Shown one piece after another: positions 1 through 9,098 of a DNA stretch of 64,000 bases. The position numbers and the translations under genes are program-made. The stretch spans positions 1 to 64,000 of the forward strand of contig JABLXH010000020.1 of NCBI GenBank assembly GCA_013178155.1. The letters are read 5' to 3'. This stretch comes from Armatimonadota bacterium. GTDB taxonomy: Bacteria; Armatimonadota; Zipacnadia; Zipacnadales; UBA11051. Numbering within the stretch: the first letter of the stretch is position 1; each line of letters starts with the position of its first letter. The notes under the pieces were generated by a model. It had not been told where the DNA came from and searched no databases. It worked only from the letters and a program-made list of their open reading frames with translations.

Positions 1-1101
1 GACGCGGGCGACCCCGAGGGTGACTGGGGCGTCTGGTGCGTGAACGGGGCCCATGACATCGTCATCCGCCATCTGCGGGTGCGCATGGGCAGCAAGCTAC
101 AGCACGACGCGGGCAACAACCTGCTGTTCTACGGCACCGCGGAGCCGGGGATCCACGACGTCATCGTGGATCACTGCTCCGTGGCCTGGGGATCTGACAC
201 CCAGCTCGACTGGTATGGCTCGTACCTGGACCGCGCCACCTTCCAGTGGTGCCTCATCAGCGAGTGTTACATGGGCAGCCACATCGGCGGCACGCTGGCC
301 CCCAGGAACATCACGCTCCACCACAATCTCTACGCCAATCTCGGTTCGCGGACCCCGCTGATACAGCACGCTGACGTGTTTGATTTCCGCAACAACGTCA
401 TCTACAACTGGGGCGGGAACAACGGCTCGGTCTTCGGGCAGTTCGCCCTCAACAGCTCCGCCTTCGGCAACGTCGTCGGCAACCTCTGGCGCGCTGGCCC
501 GCGCAGCGGACGGCCGTACGTGAGCCTTGGAAATGGCGGCCCAGTGCGGATTGACGGCACCGAGGCTGACAAGGGGGGTACACGCATCTACCTGGCCGGT
601 AACGGTGGGCCCGACTGCCCGACCGGAACCGCCGATGACTGGTCCGGGCTCGGGGTGAACACCTGGGACTACTGGGAGCTTGATGGCAACGGTGAGACCC
701 GTCTGGTGGACCCGGCGCAGTACGGCGCGAAACAGCCTTTCCCTGCGCCCGAGGTGGTATTGGACCCCCTGCCGCAGCTGCTGGAGCGGGTGCTGGCGAC
801 GGTTGGGGCCTGTCGGCCCACACGCGACCCCATAGACGAGCGCATTGTCGCCAGCGTGCGGGATGGCGGCGACACCTTCCGGCCGGAGCTGTTGGACCAA
901 TGGCCCGACTTGGGCACCGGCGCCCCGGCGCCACCGCCGGACGCGGACCATGACGGCATGCCCGATGCCTGGGAGGTGGCGCAGGGCCTCGACCCGCAGG
1001 ACCCGCGCGACGGCGCCGCCTATGCCGACAACGGCTACACCAATGTCGAGAACTACCTGAACGCGCTGGCGGGCGATCCCGTACCGGGCCTGGATGAGTA
1101 G
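1..1101 (+). CDS. Pectate lyase-like protein, 5'-truncated
   Basis: The reading frame is open from base 1, so the start codon and any signal peptide lie outside the window. The visible 366 residues form a right-handed beta-helix of the pectate lyase (PL1/Amb allergen-like) type: turns such as IVIRHLRVRMG, DVIVDHCSVAWGSD and NITLHHNLYANLGSRTP are typical of secreted polygalacturonate lyases. After the helix comes a calcium-binding, thrombospondin type 3-like stretch (DADHDGMPDAWEVAQGLDP) followed by GYTNVENYLNAL, an ending common in pectate lyases of Planctomycetes and Bacteroidetes. It would cleave pectin backbones by beta-elimination outside the cell; activity is inferred. It heads a run of same-strand genes that includes other glycan-active proteins. 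Residues of the calcium site are partly outside the window. Confidence 0.82.
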   Translation, partial: DAGDPEGDWGVWCVNGAHDIVIRHLRVRMGSKLQHDAGNNLLFYGTAEPGIHDVIVDHCSVAWGSDTQLDWYGSYLDRATFQWCLISECYMGSHIGGTLAPRNITLHHNLYANLGSRTPLIQHADVFDFRNNVIYNWGGNNGSVFGQFALNSSAFGNVVGNLWRAGPRSGRPYVSLGNGGPVRIDGTEADKGGTRIYLAGNGGPDCPTGTADDWSGLGVNTWDYWELDGNGETRLVDPAQYGAKQPFPAPEVVLDPLPQLLERVLATVGACRPTRDPIDERIVASVRDGGDTFRPELLDQWPDLGTGAPAPPPDADHDGMPDAWEVAQGLDPQDPRDGAAYADNGYTNVENYLNALAGDPVPGLDE

Positions 1102-1374
1102 CCGAGTGGGAGCAGTGATGCAGCCCAACCCCGCCCCGGCCATCAGCGCCCCGGTACCCCCCGGCGCGGACCCCTCCGGGATCGGACGTGCTGCGGAGGA
1201 GGGGGCGACCAGCGCCTGCCTCGCCAGTCCCCTCGCGCCCCTCTCCACAGGCTACTACGCGCGCTTCAGCCACGGCTCCAGAGCGGTCACCGGTGGCAGG
1301 GAACCGGTGCTGGGGCCAGACCGGCGCGGCCGGGTGCGCACGGGTCTGAGGCGGCCGAGCCGGAGGTGATGCCG

Positions 1375-3876
1375 ATGCAGCCTGGTCTGGGTGCGGTGTT
1401 GCTGGCCATACTGGCGTGTTCGGTTGTCGCGGCGGCCGAGAGGCTGGAGCTGGTACGCGACGGCCAGCCGCGGGCAACCGTCGTCATCGATTCCGGACGG
1501 TACCCACTCCGCGAAGACCTGACCAACCAGTGGGCGACCGAGGAACGCACCATCGCCAACATCGCTGCTACGGTGGTGGAGTACGTCCGCAAGCGCACCG
1601 GGGCCACGCTGCCGATCGTGGACCTGGCGACCCAGCCGTTGCCCGCCGAGGGATGCCTCGTGCATGTTGGGCGCAGCGAGTATACGGACGAGGTGGTCGG
1701 CGACCAACTCGACGGCCTGGACCCCTCCGGCTACCTCATCCGCGCCGTGGGTAACCGGCGGCTGATCATTGCCGGGCCCACGTCTGAGGGCACCGAGTTC
1801 GGCACCTATGAGTTCCTGGAGCGTTTCCTGGGCGTCCGCTGGCTGTTCCCGACCGAGGTGGGGGAGTATGTGCCGCAGGCGCGCGACCTTTCGGTGCCGG
1901 GGAATACCAACATCCGCGACGAGCCGGCCTTTATGCAAGTCCCGCTGGTGGCCTCCAAGCCCACCCACCAGACCTGGGCGCGCCGCATGCGCTTCTGGAC
2001 CCGCCTGAACTTCCACCACAGCCTCGTGGACCTCTTTCCACCGGCGAGATACCGGGAGACGCATCCCGAGTTCTTCCCGGTCGTCCAGCCGGGAACGACC
2101 GAGCGCTACGTGCCTGCCGACAATGACTACAACTGGCAGCCGTGCTTCACTGAGCCGGCGCTGGTGGACGAGGCTGCCGCCAACATCATCCGCTCCCTGG
2201 ACGCCAACCCGCGCATACGCAGCTACTCCTTCGGCGTCAATGATAGCAACCTCTACTGCCAGTGTGACCGCTGCCGCGCGCAGTACATCCCGGGCGAGCA
2301 GTTCCTGGGCATGGCCTGCTACTCCGACGCCTACTTCCGGTGGGTCAACGCCGTGGCTGACCGGGTTCTGGAGGTCCACCCGGACGCGTGGTTCGGCTGC
2401 CTGGCCTACAGCCACGTGGGCAAGCCGCCGGTGAACGTCGGAGTGCATCCGCGGGTGGTGCCCTTCCTGACCTACGACACCATGCAGCTTCTGGATCCCG
2501 AGCGCCGCCGGGAGCACGAGGCGCTGGTTCAGGCCTGGGCCGACAAGTGCACCTTCCTGGGCCGCTATGACTACACCTATGGCGACCACCACGTACCGCC
2601 GCGCCTGTACCTGCACCACTGGGCCGACTATGTTCGTTGGGCCCGCGACCATCGGGTGCGCGCCTGGTATGCCGAGACCTACCCCTTCTTTGGCGAAGGG
2701 CCCAAGTACTACGTCATGGCAAAGGTCTGGTGGGACCCCGACCGGGACGTGGACCAGCTTCTGGACGAGTGGTACCGCCTGGCCTTCGGGGCCGCGGCGC
2801 CGCCGATGCAGGCGTACTTCGCCCACTGGGAGGACTACTGGACCCGCCGCGTGCCCCGGACCGACTACTTCCGCCGGTGTCGCCACGAGCAGTACCTGAT
2901 GGGCGGGGCGGGCTGGCTGGAGGCCCTGCGCCCTGCCGACATTCAGCAGGCCGACGCGTGGATCGCGGCGGCCCAGCGCCGGGCCGACACGCCGGAGACC
3001 CGGGCTCGCGTGGCCGTCATGGCCCGCTCCTGGGAGTACTACCGGGCGGTCATGGAGACCTACCTGGCCCGCCGGGGCGCCGACGGCCGGCTGTCCGTGG
3101 AGCAGGCCCTGGACCTGCTGGGTGGCGACAGCGAGGTGCTCGCGCAGCCGCTGTGGGCGCTGCACCAGGAGCTGATGGCCGACCCGGTACTGACCTTCAC
3201 CTGGGAGTCGTCGTACCCCTACAGCGACGCTGAGCGGGCCCCGGCCCTGGACGCGGTGGAGACCTACCTCGACAGCACCGACGCGCGTCTGGCCGGAAGA
3301 CTGCTTGAGCTCAGTCACGGACCGAACTCCGGGCTTGCCGCCCTCGCCCGCACCGTGCTGGCGGTGGCCGACGGCGGTGCGCCGGACCTGGTGCCAAACT
3401 CGGGCTTTGAGGCGGAGGACCCGCTGGACGGCTGGTGGTCGGGCATGCATTTCGGCACGGGCGCGTGCCGGGTTACCGAGTACGAGCCCTATGAAGGCCG
3501 GCATGCCGTCGAGGTGACGGGAACCGCCGACGGGTACGGTGGCGTGTTCCGGACCGATGTGCCGGTCCAGCCGGGGAAGCGCTACCTGTTCGTGCTGCGC
3601 GGGCGCTGGGAGGGTGAGCCGGGGGTGGCTACTGTCTGCCAGATGATCACCCAGTTCCACAACGCCCGGGGGGAGGCCCTGCCTGACACCGTGCGCAGCA
3701 ACCGCTTCCGTGACACCGACGTCTGGCGCGCCCACGCGCTGCTGACCCTACCCGCACCCGCCGCCGCGGCGACGATGACCGTGCGCGTGGACGCCCTCTA
3801 CCAGCCCAAGACCGGACACCGCGCCCTTTTTGACGCCCTGCGGGCCTACGAGGTCGCCGACGCCGACAAGCCCTGA
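1375..3876 (+). CDS. Secreted DUF4838 protein with C-terminal carbohydrate-binding module
   Basis: A protein of 833 residues with a signal peptide (hydrophobic stretch ending near VVAAA, residue 20). Residues about 25-150 resemble the N-terminal domain of alpha-glucuronidases and GH20 enzymes. Residues about 170-480 match the DUF4838 family, including its CQCDRCRAQ cysteine motif near residue 295, followed by aromatic-rich barrel sequence. Residues about 670-830 start with LVPNSGFEAEDPLDGW and look like a CBM4/9-type beta-sandwich. DUF4838 proteins are frequent in polysaccharide loci, but I know of no proven reaction; a glycosidase or sugar-acid-binding role is inferred. I chose ATG 1375 because GGAGG at 1362-1366 lies 8 bases upstream; GTG 1366 is also in frame but overlaps that site. 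Confidence 0.85.
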   Translation: MQPGLGAVLLAILACSVVAAAERLELVRDGQPRATVVIDSGRYPLREDLTNQWATEERTIANIAATVVEYVRKRTGATLPIVDLATQPLPAEGCLVHVGRSEYTDEVVGDQLDGLDPSGYLIRAVGNRRLIIAGPTSEGTEFGTYEFLERFLGVRWLFPTEVGEYVPQARDLSVPGNTNIRDEPAFMQVPLVASKPTHQTWARRMRFWTRLNFHHSLVDLFPPARYRETHPEFFPVVQPGTTERYVPADNDYNWQPCFTEPALVDEAAANIIRSLDANPRIRSYSFGVNDSNLYCQCDRCRAQYIPGEQFLGMACYSDAYFRWVNAVADRVLEVHPDAWFGCLAYSHVGKPPVNVGVHPRVVPFLTYDTMQLLDPERRREHEALVQAWADKCTFLGRYDYTYGDHHVPPRLYLHHWADYVRWARDHRVRAWYAETYPFFGEGPKYYVMAKVWWDPDRDVDQLLDEWYRLAFGAAAPPMQAYFAHWEDYWTRRVPRTDYFRRCRHEQYLMGGAGWLEALRPADIQQADAWIAAAQRRADTPETRARVAVMARSWEYYRAVMETYLARRGADGRLSVEQALDLLGGDSEVLAQPLWALHQELMADPVLTFTWESSYPYSDAERAPALDAVETYLDSTDARLAGRLLELSHGPNSGLAALARTVLAVADGGAPDLVPNSGFEAEDPLDGWWSGMHFGTGACRVTEYEPYEGRHAVEVTGTADGYGGVFRTDVPVQPGKRYLFVLRGRWEGEPGVATVCQMITQFHNARGEALPDTVRSNRFRDTDVWRAHALLTLPAPAAAATMTVRVDALYQPKTGHRALFDALRAYEVADADKP

Positions 3877-3989
3877 GCAGGGCATGACTTCGGGCCGGCA
3901 GGGAGGCCTCCCCAGGGCCAACGGCGAAGCCACGGCGACCAGGCAGCCGCGCCGGGCACGGTCGGCAGCGGCCCAAGGGAGGCGAGGGG

Positions 3990-5318
3990 ATGAGACACTC
4001 AGCCCGCCGGTTCCTGCCGCTCGCGGTGGCCCTCACCACCATGGCAGGGCTGACCCACAGCGCTGCTGCACAGCCTGCCAACCACAACGCCCCCCACGGA
4101 GGAGCGCTCATGCCGAAGCTTCAGGTTACGGTCGGCCCGGCGGAGGCCGATTTCATCGGTTCCGACCATCTGGCCCTCCAGGGGGCGGTGGACTACGTGG
4201 CAGCCCGTGGCGGCGGGACGGTCCGCATCCTGCCCGGCGTCTACCTGATGGGCAACTCGCTGTTCCTGCGCGAGGGCGTGCGCATCGTTGGTTCCGGCGA
4301 CGAGACCGTGTTGCGCAAGTGCGATGCTGCCACGACACCGCTGACCGACAACGTGGACTGGTACGAGGAATTCGTGCCGGTTGCGGACGCATCCATCTTC
4401 CGACTCGGCGGCGGCATCTGGATCGAAGGCAAGTCCCCCTTCTACCAGGGCCGCAACCAGATCGCCAAGCGCACGGTCATCGCCATCGAGGGCAACCGCG
4501 TGTACCTCGACAAGGCCGTGCGCGACGACTACTGGCTCGACCCGGGCGCCACGGCCAGCACGGCCTTTCCGGTGGTGACCGCCGAGTATGTCAACGACGC
4601 CACCGTGGAATCACTGGCGATTGACGGCAACCGCGCCAACAATCCCCACCTCGATGACAACTACACCGCTGCGGTCTTCATCCAGGACTGCGATCGCATC
4701 GTCCTTCGCGACCTGACCATCCGCGAGTACAACAGCGACGGCATCAGCGCCCAGATCTGCGATGACTTGACCGTGGACAACTGCCGGATCAGCGACTGCA
4801 CCGATCTGGGCATCCATCCGGGCAGTGGCTGCCAGCGACCCGCCATGACCAACAACACGGTGAAGCGCTGCGCCCAGGGCATCTTCTTTTGCTGGGGGGT
4901 GCGTTACGGCCTGGCGGAGGGCAATATCATCGAGGACTGCAGCCTCTATGGCATCTCCATTGGCCACCGCGATACCGACAACGTGGTGCGGAACAACACG
5001 GTGCGTCGCAGCGGCCGCAACGGGCTGCTGTTTCGTACCGACCACGGACCTGGCCGGGCGCCTGACCGCTGCGTGATCGAGAACAACACCTTTGAAAACA
5101 GTGGCACGGAGGAGGGCGACTGGGTCGCGATGGACATCACCGGCACGGTGGCCGACCTGGTGATCCGCGGCAACCGCTTTACCGACACGCGCCCGGCGTC
5201 GCCCGACCACCCGCGCATCGGCATCCGCATTGCGGCCGGTGTCGTGCGTCCCGTCCTTGAGGGCAACACTTTCGAGCACTTCGAGCGCGAAGTGGTAGAC
5301 CTGCGGCAGGCGCAGTGA
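3990..5318 (+). CDS. Right-handed parallel beta-helix repeat protein
   Basis: This 442-residue protein has many beta-helix turns (for example VNDATVESLAIDGNRANN, CDRIVLRDLTIREYNSDG, NVVRNNTVRRSGRNG). These folds usually bind or cleave acidic polysaccharides. The helix starts with a pectate-lyase-superfamily cap (GSDHLALQGAVDYVAARGGG). From start 3990, preceded by GGGAGGCGAGGGG, it carries a likely signal peptide ending near HSAAA. A second in-frame start at 4110 (MPKLQVTVG) has its own strong site, GGAGGAG at 4098-4104, and would give a 402-residue form with no signal. Catalytic residues cannot be assigned, so lyase versus epimerase versus pure binding is open. It lies between the DUF4838 gene and a discoidin-barrel gene, 33 bases from the likely start of the latter. 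Confidence 0.8.
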   Translation: MRHSARRFLPLAVALTTMAGLTHSAAAQPANHNAPHGGALMPKLQVTVGPAEADFIGSDHLALQGAVDYVAARGGGTVRILPGVYLMGNSLFLREGVRIVGSGDETVLRKCDAATTPLTDNVDWYEEFVPVADASIFRLGGGIWIEGKSPFYQGRNQIAKRTVIAIEGNRVYLDKAVRDDYWLDPGATASTAFPVVTAEYVNDATVESLAIDGNRANNPHLDDNYTAAVFIQDCDRIVLRDLTIREYNSDGISAQICDDLTVDNCRISDCTDLGIHPGSGCQRPAMTNNTVKRCAQGIFFCWGVRYGLAEGNIIEDCSLYGISIGHRDTDNVVRNNTVRRSGRNGLLFRTDHGPGRAPDRCVIENNTFENSGTEEGDWVAMDITGTVADLVIRGNRFTDTRPASPDHPRIGIRIAAGVVRPVLEGNTFEHFEREVVDLRQAQ

Positions 5319-5351
5319 GTGTCGGCTACGCCTGTGCCGGGAGGTGCGCCT

Positions 5352-7574
5352 GTGCCGATGTCTCCTCTCATCGTAGTGCCGCTTGTGTTTGCGCTGGCCC
5401 TGACGGCGCCCTCGGTCGCCCAGAATCTGGCTGCCGGGCGGCCTTGTGATTTCTCGCCGCGGCCTAACTACGGACCCACTACGGAGGGGGACGCCACCGA
5501 TCTGACTGATGGTCGTCTCGGCGAGCGCGAGGATCAGTGCATCTGGTTCGAGCCGCACGTGGTCGGCTGGACCTACCTGCCGCAGATGAACGTGCGAGTG
5601 GATCTGGGACAGGTCGAGCCCATCGGCGAGGTGGTCATGCGCTTCCTGGGCGGCTCGGCGCAACCGGGCCTGGACTTCCCCTGCTTCGTCCGACTGCTGG
5701 TGAGTGATGACGATGAGACCTACTACCAGGTCGCGGAGTACTCGCGCCGGAACCCCGGTGACGACGTCCGCTTCGCTATACCCGCCACCGAGGGCAAGGC
5801 CTGGGTGGCCCCCCTGCGCTTCGCGGACCTGCGCACACGCGGTCGGTATGTTGGTCTGGTTATCGGCGGCACAGCGGTCACATGCTCGGACGAACTGTAT
5901 GTCTACCGGGGGCGCCACGACCCGGCGGCCTACCAGCCGGACCCGGCCCGCGTTGCCGACTTCTCGGTCACCCGTCCACAACTGGCCTTCGTCAAGCCCC
6001 TTCTGACCGTCACCAGCAACATCGCCACCCCGCAGCCAATACTGCTGCTGGACGAGTCGGGCATCGCCCGCACGATCAAGCTGCACCTGGAGATGCCGCC
6101 CGGCATCGAGCTGATGGATGGGCCAGGCGGCGGCATGGGGGTGAAGGTGGACGACGCCCGGACCGAGCGAAGCGAAGCCGGGACGCACTATGCCATGACC
6201 AGCGAGATCTCGGGCCAGTCGAGCCTGCCCTGGGCGAAGCTGACCATGCAGGCCAGTCTTCCGCCGGGAACGCAGACGAGCCTGCGCGCGTGGATCGAAT
6301 GGGAGGGCGGACGGTCGGGGGTGGTGACCGTGCCGGTAACCATAGCCGAGATCCCACCGGCACCCCGGTGCCAGCGCCTGGCGATGGGACTCGGCTGGTG
6401 GCCCCTGGCCGATACCCGCGCCTGGCCCGACGGCCTCCACGCGGCGCGGACCATCGGCCTTAACACGCTGGCCACCTTCACCATGTGGATGGACCCGGAG
6501 GACCAGGCCTTGTGGGACTTCGCCCGGGAAGCGCGGCAGGCAGGCTTCCGGTTGATGAACGTAGACTCCGCCTGGCACGTAATGATGAGCCGCCACAAGG
6601 ACGAACCCGACCTCTTCTGTCAGTTCGCCGACGGCACGACCGGTGCTTCCTTCTGCCCGTCGTATCGCGGTCCCGCCTATGCCGAGGAGATCAAGCGTGT
6701 GGCCGCCGAGAATGCCAGACTACGCCCAGACTTCCTGTCGGAGGACGTAGAGCTGTGGAGCTGGGCGGGACCGCCCGATGTGGACAAATGCACCCGCTGC
6801 CAGGCTGACAAGGCCGCATCCGGCCTCGCGACGTGGGAGGAGTGGAGGTTGGCCAAAGGCTACGAGATGTGGCGGGACCTCCACGACGCGGTGCAGGCGG
6901 CGGTAGCGGCGGCCGGGGGCGAGCCGGTGGAGATCGGAGGCTACGACTGGCGCCCCGGAAAGGACTACCAGTTCTTCTGGCCCTTCGACCGGCTCTACCG
7001 CGACGGCCTGGTGCACAACGCCCAGGTATCCACCTACACCCCCCTCTTCCCCTACCACATAGGACTGCTGGGTGATGAGGTGCGTGGTGACCGACGCCTG
7101 ATGGAGACCACCGAGAATCTGCCGTGGCTCTCACCCGGTGACGCCGGGGTGTTCACCGCCGAGGCACTGCGTTGCGCCATGCTGGAGTGCTTCCTCAACG
7201 GGTCGCGAGGCATTCACTTCTGGAGCAATCGTTACTGGGATGGCGAGTCGTTCCTGGGCTACAACCAGGCGGTGCGGGCCGTGGCCGCTGCGGAGGACAT
7301 CATCATTGACGGCCAACTCTACGACGCTGTTTCGGTCGCCCCACCGGCACGGGTCAGCGCGATGATCCGCGGCAACGACCTCGCCTTGCTCGTGGGTGAG
7401 TACTACGGGCACGAGCCGGTCACGCTGTTGGTGACCCTCGAGGTCCCGGCGGCTTCCGTCGTGACCGATGCGGAGACGGGCGAGCGGCTGGGGCAACTCG
7501 CGGCGGGTCAACAGACTATCGCGGTGAGCCTGGGCGAGCACCGCTCGCGGGTACTGCTGTTGCTGGCTGAATGA
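5352..7574 (+). CDS. Secreted discoidin-domain plus TIM-barrel glycosidase-like protein
   Basis: The 740-residue product has a signal peptide (hydrophobic run ending in APSVAQ) and an N-terminal F5/8 type C (discoidin) beta-sandwich, residues about 25-195, seen in NLAAGRPCDFSP, the DLTDG turn and VRVDLGQVEPIGEVVMRF. A linker beta-sandwich follows, then a barrel-like region from about residue 340 (LGWWPLADTRAWPDG, IGLNTLATFTMWMDP, MNVDSAWHVMMSR, LSEDVELWSWAG) with a CTRCQ pair. The final part (ALRCAMLECFLNGSRGIHFW, then a small beta domain) is typical of uncharacterised GH-like proteins. No family could be assigned. GTG 5352 is preferred: GGGAGG at 5339-5344 is 7 bases upstream. The frame extends further to GTG 5319, directly after the previous stop. 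Confidence 0.75.
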   Translation: MPMSPLIVVPLVFALALTAPSVAQNLAAGRPCDFSPRPNYGPTTEGDATDLTDGRLGEREDQCIWFEPHVVGWTYLPQMNVRVDLGQVEPIGEVVMRFLGGSAQPGLDFPCFVRLLVSDDDETYYQVAEYSRRNPGDDVRFAIPATEGKAWVAPLRFADLRTRGRYVGLVIGGTAVTCSDELYVYRGRHDPAAYQPDPARVADFSVTRPQLAFVKPLLTVTSNIATPQPILLLDESGIARTIKLHLEMPPGIELMDGPGGGMGVKVDDARTERSEAGTHYAMTSEISGQSSLPWAKLTMQASLPPGTQTSLRAWIEWEGGRSGVVTVPVTIAEIPPAPRCQRLAMGLGWWPLADTRAWPDGLHAARTIGLNTLATFTMWMDPEDQALWDFAREARQAGFRLMNVDSAWHVMMSRHKDEPDLFCQFADGTTGASFCPSYRGPAYAEEIKRVAAENARLRPDFLSEDVELWSWAGPPDVDKCTRCQADKAASGLATWEEWRLAKGYEMWRDLHDAVQAAVAAAGGEPVEIGGYDWRPGKDYQFFWPFDRLYRDGLVHNAQVSTYTPLFPYHIGLLGDEVRGDRRLMETTENLPWLSPGDAGVFTAEALRCAMLECFLNGSRGIHFWSNRYWDGESFLGYNQAVRAVAAAEDIIIDGQLYDAVSVAPPARVSAMIRGNDLALLVGEYYGHEPVTLLVTLEVPAASVVTDAETGERLGQLAAGQQTIAVSLGEHRSRVLLLLAE

Positions 7575-7584
7575 GGGCGGCAGC

Positions 7585-9060
7585 GTGAAAGGAACGGGGA
7601 GTCACGTGCAAGACCGACAGGGACTGCGGGCTGGCGTCGGCAGGGCTGACATCACTGCCAGTGGCGACGGCGTGCGGGTGCACGACCCGCTCTACGCCAA
7701 GGCGCTGGTGCTGGACGATGGCCGGACCCGGGTCGCGATCATCGCCATGGATGCCGTGGCCATCGGCGGCATTGGGGATGTGAGCGACGACTTCCTGCCC
7801 CGCCTCCGGGCACGGATCGAAGCCAAACTTAGCATCCCCGGCGACAACGTGCTCGTCAACGCCTCCCACACCCATCCCCCCGGCCGGATGCTGTGCGATG
7901 ATGACGAGCAGGTGGAACGCACCTTCGACGCGGTGCGCCAGGCGGTCGAGAGCCTGGAGCCGGTGACCGTGGGCGCTGGACGGGGATATGAAGACCGGAT
8001 CATGATCAACCGCACGCTGCGCCTGCGGGACGGCAGCGGGTGGACCATCCGCCACGCCAACCCGTGCCCGCCGGACGACGAGGTCGCTGGCCTGGGGCCG
8101 GTGGACCCGGAGATCGGCCTGCTGCGGGTGGACCGGCTGGATGGCCGGGCCCTGGCGGTGCTCTACAACTTCGCGTGCCACCCGCTCCTGGGTGTGCCCG
8201 GCGGCGCCATCACCGCCAACTTCCCCGGCTTTGCCTCGGCGGTCATCGAAGCGGCCCTCGGCGGCGCCACGGCCCTGTTCCTGCAGGGTGCCGGCGGCGA
8301 TGTCACCGAGGTCCTCTACAAGGACGCCAACCGCCCTCGGGACGCCCGTCCCGTCGGCGTCGTGCTGGGTCTGAGTGCCCTGCGGGCCCTCTCGCAGGTC
8401 CAGACCGGGGCGGCCGACCTGGCTGTAGCGCGGCAGGAGGTGCGCTTGCCGCGGCGCACCGACAGCGACGCGCGCATCGCCGAACTGCGCCGGGAGCAGG
8501 AGGAGCTTCTGGCCTCGCTGCGCTTCACCAGCCTGAACTTCCGCGCCTTCCTGCCCCTCTATCTCAAGTGCGCCCTGAACCCCGAGTACCCTGCCGACTA
8601 CTCTTACCGCTACCTGCATGAGGCGTCCATCGGCAGTCACGACCTGCAGGCCCTTGACGAGGAGAACCGCGGCAACATCGCCAAGTACCTGAGCAACATC
8701 CGGGCCATGGAGCGATTGGCGCGCATCCAGGACCGGATTGCGACCTATGAGCGCCACCGGGAGATCAACCGGGCGAGTGGTGAGGATACGGTCCTGACGG
8801 AAGTCCAGGGCATCCGCATCGGCGACTGCGTGCTGGTGACCTCACCGGCCGAGGTGCTGGTGGAGGTGGGCCTCAACATCAAGCGCCAGTCGCCCTACGA
8901 GTACACCTTCCTCGCCGCCTTCTCCAACGGGTACATCCACTATGGGCCACCGGCCAGCGACTACCCCAGGGGCGGATACGAAGTGACCGAGTGCTTTCTG
9001 GCCCCGGAATGGCAAGAGATCTTCGAGCGCACGGCCCGGGAAGTCATCGCCCGGCTGTAG
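7585..9060 (+). CDS. Neutral/alkaline ceramidase-like N-terminal domain protein
   Basis: A 491-residue protein of the neutral/alkaline non-lysosomal ceramidase N-terminal family. Family signatures are GVGRADIT near the start, NASHTHPPG (predicted zinc histidine), NFACHPLLG followed by TANFPG (second zinc histidine and surroundings) and FLQGAGGDV. True neutral ceramidases cleave the amide of ceramide and carry a C-terminal Ig-like domain. This protein ends near family-domain length and shows no signal peptide, so it may act on another amide or ester in the cytoplasm. Proteins of this type are common in glycan loci of Planctomycetes-like bacteria, with unknown substrates. GTG 7585 has GAGG 8 bases upstream; GTG 7606 is an alternative with a closer GGGGAG. 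It is followed at 38 bases by an esterase gene. Confidence 0.8.
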   Translation: MKGTGSHVQDRQGLRAGVGRADITASGDGVRVHDPLYAKALVLDDGRTRVAIIAMDAVAIGGIGDVSDDFLPRLRARIEAKLSIPGDNVLVNASHTHPPGRMLCDDDEQVERTFDAVRQAVESLEPVTVGAGRGYEDRIMINRTLRLRDGSGWTIRHANPCPPDDEVAGLGPVDPEIGLLRVDRLDGRALAVLYNFACHPLLGVPGGAITANFPGFASAVIEAALGGATALFLQGAGGDVTEVLYKDANRPRDARPVGVVLGLSALRALSQVQTGAADLAVARQEVRLPRRTDSDARIAELRREQEELLASLRFTSLNFRAFLPLYLKCALNPEYPADYSYRYLHEASIGSHDLQALDEENRGNIAKYLSNIRAMERLARIQDRIATYERHREINRASGEDTVLTEVQGIRIGDCVLVTSPAEVLVEVGLNIKRQSPYEYTFLAAFSNGYIHYGPPASDYPRGGYEVTECFLAPEWQEIFERTAREVIARL

Positions 9061-9098
9061 CCGCCCGTGGTACGCGGGCCCCGGAGGAGGAGCATCCG

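Noticed and set aside
1102-1374. Possible small plus-strand gene between the first two genes
   Set aside because: The open frame has low-complexity translation and no ribosome binding site. The gap holds only the start site of the DUF4838 gene.
1255-3735. An 826-codon open frame on the minus strand
   Set aside because: It lies opposite the DUF4838 gene, has no recognisable domain and a low-complexity, arginine-rich translation typical of antisense frames in GC-rich DNA.
4611-6596. A 661-codon open frame on the minus strand across two genes
   Set aside because: It overlaps the ends of two well-supported plus-strand genes; no start site or domain.
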